A stretch of 64,000 bases of DNA from the NCBI GenBank assembly GCA_026545225.1, contig CM048846.1, positions 38,761,501-38,825,500 of the forward strand. The letters are read 5' to 3'. Shown here piece by piece: positions 51,709 through 64,000 of the stretch. Position numbers and translations under genes: made by a program. Under the pieces are notes generated by a model that made no database searches, was not told where the DNA came from, and saw only the letters and a program-made list of their open reading frames with translations. The stretch is from Cornus controversa. Its lineage: Eukaryota > Streptophyta > Magnoliopsida > Cornales > Cornaceae. The first letter of the stretch is position 1. Every line of letters begins with the position of its first letter.

Positions 51709-54700
51709 TTTATATTCACATTTTTTAGACTCATTTATTCTCAATTTTCACACTTTTAAAGAACTTTTAACACATTTAAAGTACTTTTGCACACTTAAAA
51801 CAAATACTTTATTATGTTTTTTTTTTCTAATTTTCTTAACAACTTTTAGCCTTGTTTGACTGATGTATTTTCACAAAAAAATTAATATTCACATTTTTCA
51901 GCCTCATTTTTTCTCACCTTCCACTCTTTTAAAGTACGTTCCACACATTCAAAGTAATTTTTAGACATTTAAAGTAATTTTTCACACTTTTAAAGTACAT
52001 TTTCACACACTTAAAATAAATATTTTTTATGATTTTTCTTTCCAAGTTTTTTTGAAACTCTTAGGCATATTTGAAAGATATTTTTGCACAAAACAATAAT
52101 AAAAATTTATATTCACAGTATTTAGTCTCATTTTTACTCACTTTTCACGCATTTAAAAGACTTTGCACACATTTAAAGTATTTTTCTACACACTTCAAAC
52201 AAATACTTTTTTATGTTCTTTCTGTCCAATTTTTTTTTGGAACTCTTAGACTTATTTGAAAGATGTATTTGCAAGAAAAGAATTATGAAAATTTATAATT
52301 ACATTTTTAGTCTCATTTTTCCTCACTTTCCACACAATTAAAATACTTTTCCACACACTTAAAACAAATACTTTTCTATATTTTTTCTATCCAATTTTTT
52401 TGGAACTCTTAGACATATTTGAAAGATGAATTTGCACAAAAAAATTATAAAAATTTGTATTCACATTTTTTAGTCTCATTTTTCCTAACTTTCTACACTT
52501 TTAAAAAAAAATTCACACATTTAAAGTACTTTTTCACACATTTAAAGTACTTTTTCACACATTTAAAGTACTTTTCGACACATATAAAATAAATACTATT
52601 TTATGTTTTTTCTGTCCAATTTTTGTAAGAATTTTTAGCCTTATTTGAAGGATGTACTTGAACAAAAAAGGCATAATAATATATATTCACATTTTTTATC
52701 ACATTTTTCTCACTTTTCACTCATTTAAAGTACTTTTACACACACTTAAAAAATATACTTTTTAATATTTTTTTTCCAAATTTATTAACTTTTAGCCTTA
52801 TTTGAAGGATGTATTATCACAAAAAAATCATAAAAATTAATATTCACTATTTTAGGTTCATATTTTTTCACCTTTTACACATTTAAAGTATTTTTCACAC
52901 ATTTAAAGTACTTTTACACATGCTTAAAACAAATACTTTTTATGTTTTTTTTTTCTAAATTTTTTAACTTTTAGCCTTATTTGAAGGATGTATTATCACA
53001 AAAAGAAATCATAAAAATTTGTATTCACATTTTTTAGTCTCATTTTTCCTTACTTTCTACACTTTAAAAATAATTTTTACACATTTAAAGTACTTTTTCA
53101 CACATTTAACGTACTTTTCAACACACTTAAAATGAACACTATTTTATGTTTTTTCTTTCCAATTTTTGTAAGAATTTTTAGCCTTATTTTGAAGGATGTA
53201 CTTGAACAAAAAAATCATAATAATATATATTCACATTTTTTATCACATTTTTCTCACTTTTCACTCATTTAAAGTACTTTTACACACCATTAAAACAAAA
53301 ATATTTTAATGTTTTTTTTTTCAAATTTATTAACTTTTAGCCTTCTTTGAAAGATGTATTATCACAAAAAAATCATAAAAATTAATATTCACTATTTCAG
53401 GCTCATATTTTCACACATTTAAAGTACTTTTACACATACTTAAAACAAATACTTCTTTATGTTTTTTTTTTCTAAATTTTTTAAATTTTAGCCATATTTG
53501 AAGGATGTATCACAAAAAAAAAAATCATAAAAATTTATATTCACATTTTTTAGTCTCATTTTTCCTTACTTTCTACACTTTTAAAATAATTTTCACACAT
53601 TTAAAGAAATTTTTCACACATTTAACGTACTTTTCGACACTTTTAAAATGAATACTATTTTATGTTTTTTCTGTCCAATCTTTGTAAGAATTTTTAGCCT
53701 TATTTGAAGGATGTACTTGAACAAAAAAATCATAATAATATATATTCACATTTTTTATCACATTTTTCCCACTTTTTACTCATTTGAAGTACTTTTACAC
53801 ACTTAAAACAAAAACTTTTTAATGTTTTTTTTTCCAAATTTATTAACTTTTAGCCTTATTTGAAGGATGTATTATCATAAAAAAATCATAAAAATTAATA
53901 TTCACTATTTCAAGCTCATATTTTCTCACCTTTCACACATTTAAACTATTTTTCACACATTTAATGTGCTTTTACACATACTTAAAACAAATACTTCTTT
54001 ATGTTTTTTTTTCTAAATTTTTTAAATTTTAGCCTTATTTGAAGGATGCATTATCACAAAAAAAAATCATAAAAATTTACATTGACATTTTTTAGTCTCA
54101 TTTTTCCTTACTTTCTACACCTTTAAAATAATTTTCACACATTTAACGTACTTTTCGACACACTTAAAATGAATACTATTTTATGTTTTTTCTATCCAAT
54201 TTTTGAAAGAATTTTTAGCCTTATTTGAAGGATGTACTTGAACAAAAAAATCATAATAATATATATTCACATTTTTTATCACATTTTTCCCACTTTTCAC
54301 TCATTTGAAGTACTTTTACACACACTTAAAACAAAAACTTTTTAATGTTTTTTTTTCCAAATTTATTAACTTTTAGCCTTATTTGAAGGATGTATTATCA
54401 TAAAAAAATCATAAAAATTAATATTCACTATTTCAAGCTCATATTTTCTCACCTTTCACACATTTAAACTATTTTTCACACATTTAAAGTACTTTTACAC
54501 ATACTTAAAACAAATACTTCTTTATGTTTTTTTTTTAATTTTAGCCTTATTTGAAGGATGTATTATCACAAAAAAATCATAAAAATTTATATTCACATTT
54601 TTTAGTCTCATTTTTCCTTACTTTCTACACCTTTAAAATAATTTTCACACATTTAAAGTTCTTTTTCACACATTTAACGTACTTTTCGACACACTTAAAA

Positions 54701-55100
54701 CGAATACTATTTTATGATTTTTCTGTCGAGCTTTTGTAAGAATTCTTAGCCTTATTTGAAGGATGTACTTGACCAAAAGAATCACGATAATATATATTCA
54801 CATTTTTTAATCACATTTTTTTCCACTTTTCACTCATTTAAAGTACTTTTACACACACTTAAAACAAATACTTTTTTATATTTGTTTTTCCAATTTTTTT
54901 AACTTTTAGCCTTATTTGAAGGAATATTATCACAAAAAAATCATAAAAATTAATATTCACTATTTTAGGCTCATATTTTCTCACCTTTCACACATTTAAA
55001 ATATTTTCCACACATTTAAAGTACTTTTACACATACTTAAAACAAATACTTTTTTTATGTTCTTTTTATCCAATTTTTTTTGGAAGTCTTAGACTTATTT
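51709..55100. repeat. Satellite block right of the LTR: end of E/F copy ii, then A/B/C units
   Basis: The first part, to about 52440, completes the interrupted E/F block. CAAGAAAAG at 52272 corresponds to about 2851 and 58382. Then come three closely similar A-B-C runs: the TTTTTAGCC variant of B appears near 52630, 53174 and 53692, and again near 54205, about 0.5-0.55 kb apart. The words TTTAACGTACTTTTC and CAAATACTTCTTTATG are typical of this stretch. No gene is seen. Confidence 0.8.
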
Positions 55101-55199
55101 GAAAGATGTATTTGCACAAAAAATATCATAAAAATTTATATCCACATTTTTTGGTCTCTTTTTTTCTCACTTTTCACACATTTAAAACATATAATTTTT

Positions 55200-55385
55200 T
55201 ATATTTTTTTTTAACAAATTTTTTTAGAAGCTCTTTGCCTTATTTGAAAAATGTATTTACCCAAAAAAAATCATAAAAATTTATATTCACAATTCTTAGT
55301 CTTATTTTTCCTCGCTTTTCACACTTTCGATGTAATTTACCGCACATTTGAAGTACTTTTCCACACATTTAAAATAAATTCATTT
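55200..55385. repeat. Representative F monomer (186 bp)
   Basis: Marks: AGAAGCTCTTTGCC, CACAATTCTTAGTCTTATTT, TCGCTTTTCACACTTTCGAT, and TTTACCGCACATTTGAAGTAC. The ACCGCACA word occurs only in this type and links blocks at about 1, 47.9, 55.3, 56.2, 57.9 and 63.3 kb. Confidence 0.75.
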
Positions 55386-57092
55386 TATATTTTTTCTCTC
55401 CAATCTTTTTTAAAACTCTTACATTTATTTGAACGATGTATTTGCACAAAAAAAATCATACAAATTTATATTCACATTTTTTAGTCTCATTTTACTCCCT
55501 TTCAACACATTTAAATTATTTTCCACAAACTTAAACTAAAAAATATTTTATGTTTTTTCTATCCAATTTTTTTAGCAACTTTTAACCTTATTTGAAAGAT
55601 GTATTTTCACAAAAAAAAATCTTAAAAATTAATATACACATTTTCTCTCTCTTTCCACTTTTTTAAAATATTTTTCACACATTTAAAGTACTTTTAGTAT
55701 ATTTAAAGTACTTTTACACACACTTAAAACAAATACTTTTTTATTTTTTTTCTATACAATTTTTTTTTAAACGCTTAGACTTATTTGAAGGTTGTAATTG
55801 CACAAAAAAAATCATAAAAGCTTATATTTACATTTTTTAGTCTCATTTTTTCTCACTTTTCACACATTTAAAGTACTTTTCAACACAATTAAAACAAATA
55901 CTTTTTTATGTTATTTCTATCCAATTTTTTTTGGCAACTCTTAGCCTTATTTGAAGGATGTATTTGCACAGGAAAAATCATAAAAATTTATATTCACAAA
56001 TTTTAGTCTCATTTTTCCACACTTTACGTTTAAAATATCTTCCACACATTTAAAGTGCTTTTTCGCACATTAGAAACAAATATATTTTTATGTTATTTCT
56101 ATCCAATTTTTTTAGGAACTCTTAGCCTTATTTGAATAATGTATTTGCACAAAAAAATCATAAAAATTTATATTCACAATTCTTAGTCTCATTTTTCCTC
56201 GCTTTTCACAATTTCAATGTAATTTATCGCACATTTAAAATACTTTTCCACACATTTAAAATAAATACTTTTTATGTTCTCTCTCTCCAATCTCTTTTAG
56301 AACTCTTAGATTTATTTGAAGAATGTAATTGCACAAAAAAATCATAAAAATTTATATTCACACTTTCTAGTCTCATTTTTCCTCACTTTTCACACATTTA
56401 AATTATTTTTCCCCAAACTTAAACTAAATAATATTTTATGTTTTTTCTATCCAATTTTTTTAGCGACTTTTAACCTTCTTTGAAAGATGTATTTTCACAA
56501 AAACAATCTTAAAAAATAATATACACATTTTTTAGGCTCATTTAAAGTACTTTTACACACACTTAAAACAAATACTTTTTTTTATGTTTTTTCTATACAA
56601 TTTTTTTGGAAACTCTTAGACTTATTTGAAGGTTGTATTTGCACAAAAAATCATAAAATTTTATATTTACATTTTTTAGTCTCATTTTTCCTCACTTTTC
56701 ACACATTTAAAGTACTTTTCCATACAATTAAAACAAATACTTTTTTATGTTATTTCTATCCAATTTTTTTTGCAACTCTTAGCCATATTTAAAGATTGTA
56801 TTGGTACAAAAAAATCATAAAAATTTATATTCACAAATTTTAGTCTCATTTTTCCTCACTTTACGTACTTTTAAAATACTTTCCACACATTTAAAATGCT
56901 TTTTCTCACACTTAAAACAAATATATTTTTATGTTATTTCTATCCAATTCTTTTTAGAACTCTTAACCTTATTTGAAGGATGTATTTTTACAAAAAAATC
57001 ATAAAAATATGTATTCAAAATTTTTAATCTCATTTTTTTCCACTTTTAACTCATTTAAAGTACTTTTCCACACACTTAAAAAAACTATTTTT

Positions 57093-57252
57093 TATCTTTT
57101 CTCTTTCTTATTTTTTATCAACTTTTAGCCTCAGTTGAAAGATGTATTTGAACAACAAATTATAAAAAATTATATTCACATTTTTTAGACTCATTTTTTC
57201 TCATTTTCCACACATTTAAAATACTTTCTCACACTTAAAACAAATACTTATT
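57093..57252. repeat. Representative E monomer (160 bp)
   Basis: Marks: TCTTATTTTTTATCAAC, TTTTAGCCTCAGTTGAAAG (usually CATTTG), AAATTATAAAAAATTATATTC, and TTAGACTCATTTTTTCTC. It has a single CACACATTTAAAATAC sub-repeat and the ending TCTCACACTTAAAAC. Confidence 0.75.
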
Positions 57253-58560
57253 TATATTTTTTTTGTCCAATTTTTTTATGAACTCTTAGAATTATTTGAA
57301 GGATTTATTTGCACAAAATAATAATAAAAATATATATTCAAAATTTTTAATCACATTTTTTCCACTTTTCAGTCTTTTAAAGTACTTTTCCACACACTTA
57401 AAACAAATACTTTTTAATGTTTTTTTTTCTTATTTTTTTAGCAACTTTTAGCCTCATTTGAAAGATTTATTTGCACAAAAATAATAAAAGTTTATATTCA
57501 CATTTTTTAGACTCATTTATTCTCAATTTTCACACTTTTAAAGAACTTTTAACACATTTAAAGTACTTTTGCACTCTTAAAACAAATACTTTATTATGTT
57601 TTTTTTTTCTAATTTTCTCAACAACTTTTAGCCTTATTTGAATGATGTATTTTCACAAAAAAATCATAAAAATTTATATTCACACTTTTTAGTCTCATTT
57701 TTTCTCACTTTTCACACATTTAAAGTATTTTTCCAAACACTTAAAACAAATAATTTTTAATATTTTTTCTTTCCAATTTTTTTACCAATTCTTAGCCTGA
57801 TTTGAAGAATGTATTTGCACAAAAAAATCATCAAAATTTATATTCACAATTCTTAGTCTCATTTTTCCTCGCATTTCACACTTTCAATTAAATTACCGCA
57901 CATTTAAAGTACTTTACACACTTAAAACAAATACTTTATAATGTCTTTTTCTTTTTGATGTTCTTAACAACTTTTAGCCTTATTTGAAGGATGTATTTTC
58001 ACAAAAAAGTCATAAAAATTACTATTCACATTTTTTAGGCTCATTTTTTCTCACCTTCCACACTTTAAAATACGTTCCAAACATTCAAAGTAATATTTAG
58101 ACATTTAAAGTAATTTTTCACACTTTTAAAGTGCATTTTCTCACACTTAAAATAAATGTTTTTTATGATTTTTCATTCCAAGTTTTTTTGGAACTCTAAG
58201 GCATATTTGAAAGATATTTTTGCACAAAACAATAATAAAAATTTCTATTCATACAATTTAGTCTCATATTTATTCACTTTTCACACATTTAAAAGACTTT
58301 GCACACATTTAAAGTATTTTTATGTTTTTTCTGTCCAATTTTTTTTTTGGAAATGTTAGACTTATTTGAAATATGTATTTGCAAGAAAAGAATTATGAAA
58401 ATTTATAATTACATTTTTAGTCTCATTTTTCCTCACTTTCCACACAATTAAAATACTTTTCCACACACTTAAAATGAATATTTTTCTATATTTTTTCTAT
58501 CCAATCTTTTTGGAACTCTTAGACTTATTTGAAAGATGAATTTGCACAAAAAAATCATAC

Positions 58561-61500
58561 ACTTTTAAAATAATTTTCACACATTTAAAGTACATTTTTC
58601 CACACAGTTAAAACAAATACTATTTTAAGTTTTTTCTGTACAATTTTTGTAAGAATTATTAGCCATATTTGAAGGATGTATTTGAAAAAAAATATCATAA
58701 TAATATATATTCACATTTTTAATCAGATTTTTCCACTTTTCACTCATTTAAAGTACTTTTACACACACCTAGAACAAAAACTTTTTTATGTTTTTTTTTT
58801 TCCAAATTTATTAACTTTTAGCCTTATTTGAAGGACATATTATCACAAAAAAATCATAAAAATAAGTATTCACTTTTTTAGGCTCATATTTTCTCACCTT
58901 TCACACATTTCAAATACTTTTCACATATTTAAATTTTGTTCACACATTTAAAGTACTTTTACACATACTTAAAACAAATACTTTTTTATGTTTTTTTTTT
59001 TCCAAATTTTTAACTTTTAGCCTTATTTGAAGGACGTATTATCACAAGAAAATCATAAAAATTAATATTCACTTTTTTAGGCTCAGATTTTCTCACCTTT
59101 CACACAATCAAAGTAATTTTTACACATTTAAAGTTTTTTCACACATTTAAAGAATTTTAACATACGTAAAACAAATATTATTTTATGTTTTTTCTGTCCA
59201 ATTTTTGTAAGAATTCTTAGCCTTATTTGAATGATGTACATGAAACAAAAATCATAATAATATATATTCTCATTTTTAATCACATTCTTTCCACTTTTCA
59301 CTCATTTAAACTACTTTTGCACAGACTGAAAACAAAAACTTTTTTATGTTTTTTTTCCAAATTTATTAACTTTTAGCGTTATTTGAAGGATGTATTATCA
59401 CAAAAAAATCATAAAAATTAATATTCACTTTTTTAGGCACATATCTTGTCACATTTCACACATTTAAAGTACTTTTCACACATTTAAAGTACTTTTACAC
59501 ATACTTAAAACAAATACTTTTTTATGTTTCTTTTTCCAAATTTTTTAACTTTTGGCCTTATTTGAGGGATGTATTATCACAAGCAAATCATAAAAACTAA
59601 TATTTACTTTTTTAGGCTCATATTTTCTCACCTTTCACACATTTAAAATAATTTTCACACATTCAAAGTTTTTTCACATATTTAAAGAACTTTTACACAT
59701 ACGTAAAACAAATACAATTTTATGATTTTTATGTCCAATTTTTGTAAGAATTCTTAGCCCTATTTGAAGGATGTACTTGAGCAAAAAAATCACATAATAT
59801 ATATTCACATTTTTCCCACTTTTCACTCATTTAAAGTACTTTTACACACACTTGAAACGAATAACTTTCTATATTTTTTCTAACCAATTTTTTAAACAAC
59901 ACTTAGCCGTATTTGAATAATGTGTTTGCACAAACAAAATCATAAAAATTTATTTTCACAATTTCTTAGTCTCATTTTTCCTCACTTTCCACACTTTGAA
60001 AGTATTTTCACACACATTTACAGCGTTTTTCGACACATTTAAAACAAATACCATTTTATGTTTTTTCTGTCTAATTTTTGTAAGAATTCTTAGCCTTATT
60101 TGAACGATGTACTTGAACAAAAAAATTATAATAATATATATTCACATTTTTAATCACATTTTTCCCACTTTTTACTCATTTAAAGTACTTTTACACACAC
60201 TTAAAAGAAAAACTTTTTTATGTTTTTTTTTCCAAATTTATTAACTTCTAGCCTTATCTGAAGGATGTATTATCATAAAAAAAATCATAAAAATTAATAT
60301 TCACTTTTTTAGGCTCAAATTTTCTCACCTTTCACACATTTAAAGTAATTTTCGCACATTTAAAGTTTTTTCACACATTTAAAAACTTTTACACATACGT
60401 AAAATAAATACTATTTTATGTTTTTTCTGTCCAATTTTTGTAAGAATTCTTAGCCTTATTTGAATGATGTACATGAAACAAAAATCATAATAATATATAT
60501 TCTCATTTTTAATCACATATTTTCCACTTTTCACTCATTTAAAATACTTTTGCACACACTTAAAACAAAAACTTTTTTATGTTTTTTTTTCCAAATTTAT
60601 TAACTTTTTGCGTTATTTGAAGGATGTATTATCACAAAAAAATCATAAAAATTAATATTCACTTTTTTAGGCTCATATCTTGTCACATTTCACACATTTC
60701 AAGTACTTTTCATACATTTAAAGTACTTTTACACATACTTAAAACAAATACTTTTTTATATTTTTTTTTTCAAATTTTTTAACTTTTAGCCTTATTTGAG
60801 GGATGTATTATCACAAGCAAATCATAAAAATTAATATTTACTTTTTTAGGCTCATATTTTCTCACCTTTCACACATTTAAAATAATTTTCACACATTTAA
60901 AGTTTTTTCACATATTTAAAGAACTTTTACACATACATAAAACAAATACTATTTTATGATTTTTATGTCCAATTTTTGTAAGAATGCTTAGCCCTATTTG
61001 AAGGATGTACTTGAGCAAAAAAATCATATAATATATATTCACATTTTTCCCACTTTTCACGTATTTAAAGTACTTTTACACACACTTGAAACGAATAACT
61101 TTTTATATTTTTTCTAACCAATTTTTTAAACAACACTTAGCCTTATTTGAATAATGTGTCTGCACAAACAAAATCATAAAAATTTATTTTCACAATTTCT
61201 TAGTCTCATTTTTCCTCACTTTCCACACTTTGAAAGTATTTTCACACTCATTTACAGCGTTTTTCGACACATTTAAAACAAATACTATTTTATGTTTTTT
61301 CTGTCTAATTTTTTTAAGAATTCTTAGCCTTATTTGAACGATGTACTTGAACAAAAAAATTATAATAATATATATTCACATTTTTCCCACTTTTCACTCA
61401 TTTAAAGTACTTTTACACACACTTAAAAGAAAAACTTTTTTATGTTTTTTTTTCCAAATTTTTTAACTTTTAGCCTTATTTTAATGATGTATTATCACAA

Positions 61501-63000
61501 AAAAAATAATAAAAATTAATATTCACTTTTTTAGGCTCATATTTTCTCACCTTTCACACATTTAAAGTAATTTTCGCACATTTAAAGTTTTTTCACACAT
61601 TTAAAAACTTTTACACATACGTAAAACAATACTATTTTATGTTTTTTCTGTCCAATTTTTGTAAGAATTCTTAGCCTTATTTGAATGATGTACATGAAAC
61701 AAAAATCATAATAATATATATTCTCATTTTTAATCACATTTTTTCCACTTTTCACTCATTTAAACTACTTTTGCACCCACTTAAAACAAAAACTTTTTTA
61801 TGTTTTTTTTTCCAAATTTTTTTAACTTTTAGCCTTATTTGAGGGATGTATTATCACAAGCAAATCATAAAAACTAATATTTACTTTTTTAGGCTCATAT
61901 TTTCTCACCTTTCACACATTTAAAATAATTTTCACACATTCAAAGTTTTTTCACATATTTAAAGAACTTTTACACATACGTAAAACAAATACTATTTTAT
62001 GATTTTTATGTCCAATTTTTGTAAGAATTCTTAGCCCTATTTGAAGGATGTACTTGAGCAAAAAAATCATATAATATATATTCACAATTTTCCCACTTTT
62101 CACTCATTTAAAGTACTTTTACACACACTTGAAACAAATAACTTTTTATATTTTTTCTAACCAATTTTTTAAATAACACTTAGCCTTATTTGAGAAATGT
62201 GTTTGCACAAACAAAATCATAAAAATTTATTTTCACAATTTCTTAGTCTCATTTTTCCTCACTTTCCACACTTTGAAAGTATTTTCACACACATTTACAC
62301 CGTTTTTCGACACATTTAAAACAAATACTATTTTATATTTTTTCTGTCTAATTTTTGTAAGAATTCTTAGCCTTATTTGAACGATGTACTTGAACAAAAA
62401 AATTATAATAATATATATTCATATTTTTATTCACATTTTTTCCACTTTTCACTCATTTAAAGTACTTTTACACACACTTAAAAGAAAAACTTTTTTATGT
62501 TTTTTTTTCCAAATTTATTAACTTTTAGCCTTATTTGATGGATGTATTATCACAAAAAAATCATAAAAATTAATATTCACTTTTTTAGGCTCATATTTTC
62601 TCACATTTCACACATTTAAAGTAATTTTCGCACATTTAAAGTTTTTTCACACATTTAAAAACTTTTACACATACGTAAAACAAATACTATTTTATGTTTT
62701 TTCTGTCCAATTTTTGTAAGAATTCTTAGCCTTATTTGAATGATGTACGTGAAACAAAAATCATAATAATATATATTCTCATTTTTAATCACATTTTTTC
62801 CACTTTTCACTAATTTAAAATACTTTTGCACACACTTAAAACAAAAAAATTTTATGTTTTTTTTTTTCCAAATTTATTAACTTTTAGCGTTATTTGAAGG
62901 ATGTATTATCACAAAACAATCATAAAAATTAATATTCACTTTTTTAGGGTCATTTTTTTTCACCTTCACACATTTAAAGTAATTTTCACACATTTAAAGC
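58561..63000. repeat. Satellite HOR of about 1.23 kb, three to four copies
   Basis: GATGTACATGAAAC begins at 59233, 60466, 61687 and (as GATGTACGTG) 62742, giving spacings of 1233, 1221 and 1055. AACAACACTTAG begins at 59895 and 61129, with a one-base variant at 62172 (1234, 1043). The third copy is shorter by one monomer, the one with TTAGCGTTATTTGAAGG found in the other copies. D-like monomers with TTTACAGCG or a variant lie near 60018, 61250 and 62294. The close similarity between copies suggests recent amplification. Confidence 0.85.
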
Positions 63001-64000
63001 ACTTTTACACATACTTAAAACAACAACCTTTTTTATAGTTCTTTCTATCCAATTTTTTTTGAAACTGTTAGACTTATTTGAAAGATGTATTTGCACAAAA
63101 AAAAGCATAAAAATTTATATTCACACTTTTTAGTCTCATTTTTTCTCACTTTTCACACATTTAAAGTACTTTTCCAAACACTTAAAACAAATAATTTTTA
63201 ATGTTTTTTCTTTCCAGTTTTTTTACCAACTCTTAGCCTTTTTTGAAGAATGTATTTGCACAAAAAAATCATCAAAATTTATATTCACAATTCTTAGTCT
63301 CATTTTTCCTCGCATTTCACACTTTCAATGTAATTTACCGCACATTTAAAGTACTTTACACACTTAAAACAAATACTTGATAATGTCTTTTTCTTTTTGA
63401 TGTTCTTAACAACTTGTAGCCTTATTTGAAGGATGTATTTTCACAAAAAAGTCATAAAAATTACTATTCACATTTTTTAGGCTCATTTTTTCTCACATTC
63501 CACACTTTAAAGTACGTTCCAAACATTCAAAGTAATATTTAGACGTTTAAAGTAATTTTTCACACTTTTAAAGTGCATTTTCTCACACTTAAAATAAATG
63601 TTTTTTATGATTTTTTCATTCCGAGTTTTTTTGGAACTCTAAGGCATATTTGAAAGATATTTTTGCACAAAACAATAACAAAAATTTCTATTCATACTAT
63701 TTAGTCTCATATTTATTCACTTTTCACACATTTAAAGTATTTTTCTACACACTTAAAACAGATACTTTTTTATGTTTTTTCTGTCCAATTTTTTTTTTTG
63801 GAACTGTTAGACTTATTTGAAATATGTATTTGCAAGAAAAGGATTATGAAAATTTATAATTACATTTTTAGTCTCATTTTTCCTCACTTTCCACACAATT
63901 AAAATACTTTTCCACACACTTAAAACAAATACTTTTCTATGTTTTTTCTATCCAATCTTTTTGGAACTCTTAGACTTATTTGAAAGATGAATTTGCACAA
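63001..64000. repeat. Satellite, copy of 57.66-58.56 kb (right edge)
   Basis: ATGTCTTTTTC at 63383 matches 57941, and AAAATAAATG at 63591 matches 58149, both at offset exactly 5442. Shared rare words include TTTTTGATGTTCTTAACAAC and GGAACTCTAAGGCATATT. The window ends inside this block, so the array continues beyond it. Confidence 0.88.

Larger units (their letters stand above)
55101..58560. repeat. Satellite E/F block, copy iii, with the empty LTR site
   Basis: This block matches 47.6-49.2 kb at offset 7455, then at 8305 after an extra stretch of about 850 bp (55.9-56.8 kb), and matches sequence right of the LTR at offset 5782. Positions 57470-57500 are the paralogous empty insertion site. 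F-type words ending in CGCACATTTAAAG or CGCACATTTGAAG lie near 55340, 56228 and 57898. The block ends at an abrupt join near 58557 (AATCATACACTTTTAAAA), where the middle of one monomer is missing. Confidence 0.85.

Noticed and set aside
1-64000. Organellar or AT-rich protist or bacterial origin
   Set aside because: No organellar genes, tRNAs or coding sequence appear in 64 kb, and the insertion has plant-type solo LTR features. A nuclear plant satellite explains the data better.
1-64000. CENP-B box in the monomer
   Set aside because: The TTCG in TTTTCGACACACTTAAAAC is not followed by the spaced A and CGGG that the box needs. No other candidate was seen.

Overview
This window is almost entirely one AT-rich, tandemly repeated satellite DNA, about 61.5 of the 64 kb. 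A single 2,518-bp non-satellite insertion lies at 49186-51703. I see no credible protein-coding gene, tRNA, rRNA or CRISPR array. The insertion has the hallmarks of a plant LTR-retrotransposon solo LTR: TG...CA ends, a perfect 5-bp target duplication (AAAAG), an internal TATA box and internal repeats. A satellite monomer size of about 160-205 bp also fits a plant (peri)centromeric, heterochromatic or knob array in a long-read assembly. I cannot name the species. The window starts and ends inside the array, so its full size is unknown.

The satellite is built on three levels. (1) A short sub-repeat of about 20 bp, consensus near CACACATTTAAAGTACTTTT, puts a TTTAAA core about every two helical turns. 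(2) Monomers of about 158-205 bp each join a conserved half (tag TTATTTGAAGGATGTATT, then an A-rich run, TCATAAAAAT and TTCACATTTTTTAGTCTC) to a variable number of the 20-bp sub-repeats, so their lengths step by about 20 bp. At least six monomer types can be told apart (called A-F here). (3) Ordered runs of types form higher-order repeats (HORs) of several sizes.

Layout: 1-700, A/B/C monomers; 700-2960, an E/F-rich block that recurs at 45.5-52.4 kb and 55.1-58.6 kb; 2.96-7.3 kb, A/B/C monomers; 7.3-13.95 kb, HOR units of about 1.07-1.25 kb marked by D monomers; 13.95-24.85 kb, two adjacent mosaic copies of a segment of about 5.45 kb; 24.85-35.4 kb, mixed A/B/C/D with short local duplications; 35.4-43.85 kb, a HOR of about 2.02 kb plus very similar later duplications; 43.85-45.5 kb, mixed monomers; 45.5-49.2 kb, an E/F block holding the solo LTR; 51.7-55.1 kb, A/B/C repeats of about 0.6 kb; 55.1-58.6 kb, a third E/F block; 58.6-63.0 kb, a HOR of about 1.23 kb; 63.0-64.0 kb, a copy of 57.66-58.56 kb.

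The most informative signals are the nested 20-bp to monomer to HOR organisation with visible gain and loss of whole monomers, a segmental copy carrying a patch from about 8.83 kb away, a precise set of paralogous empty sites for the LTR insertion, and a perfect 15-bp hairpin inside the LTR. Monomer type boundaries and HOR limits were placed by eye and are approximate. Offsets quoted between anchor words were counted directly from the numbered sequence.
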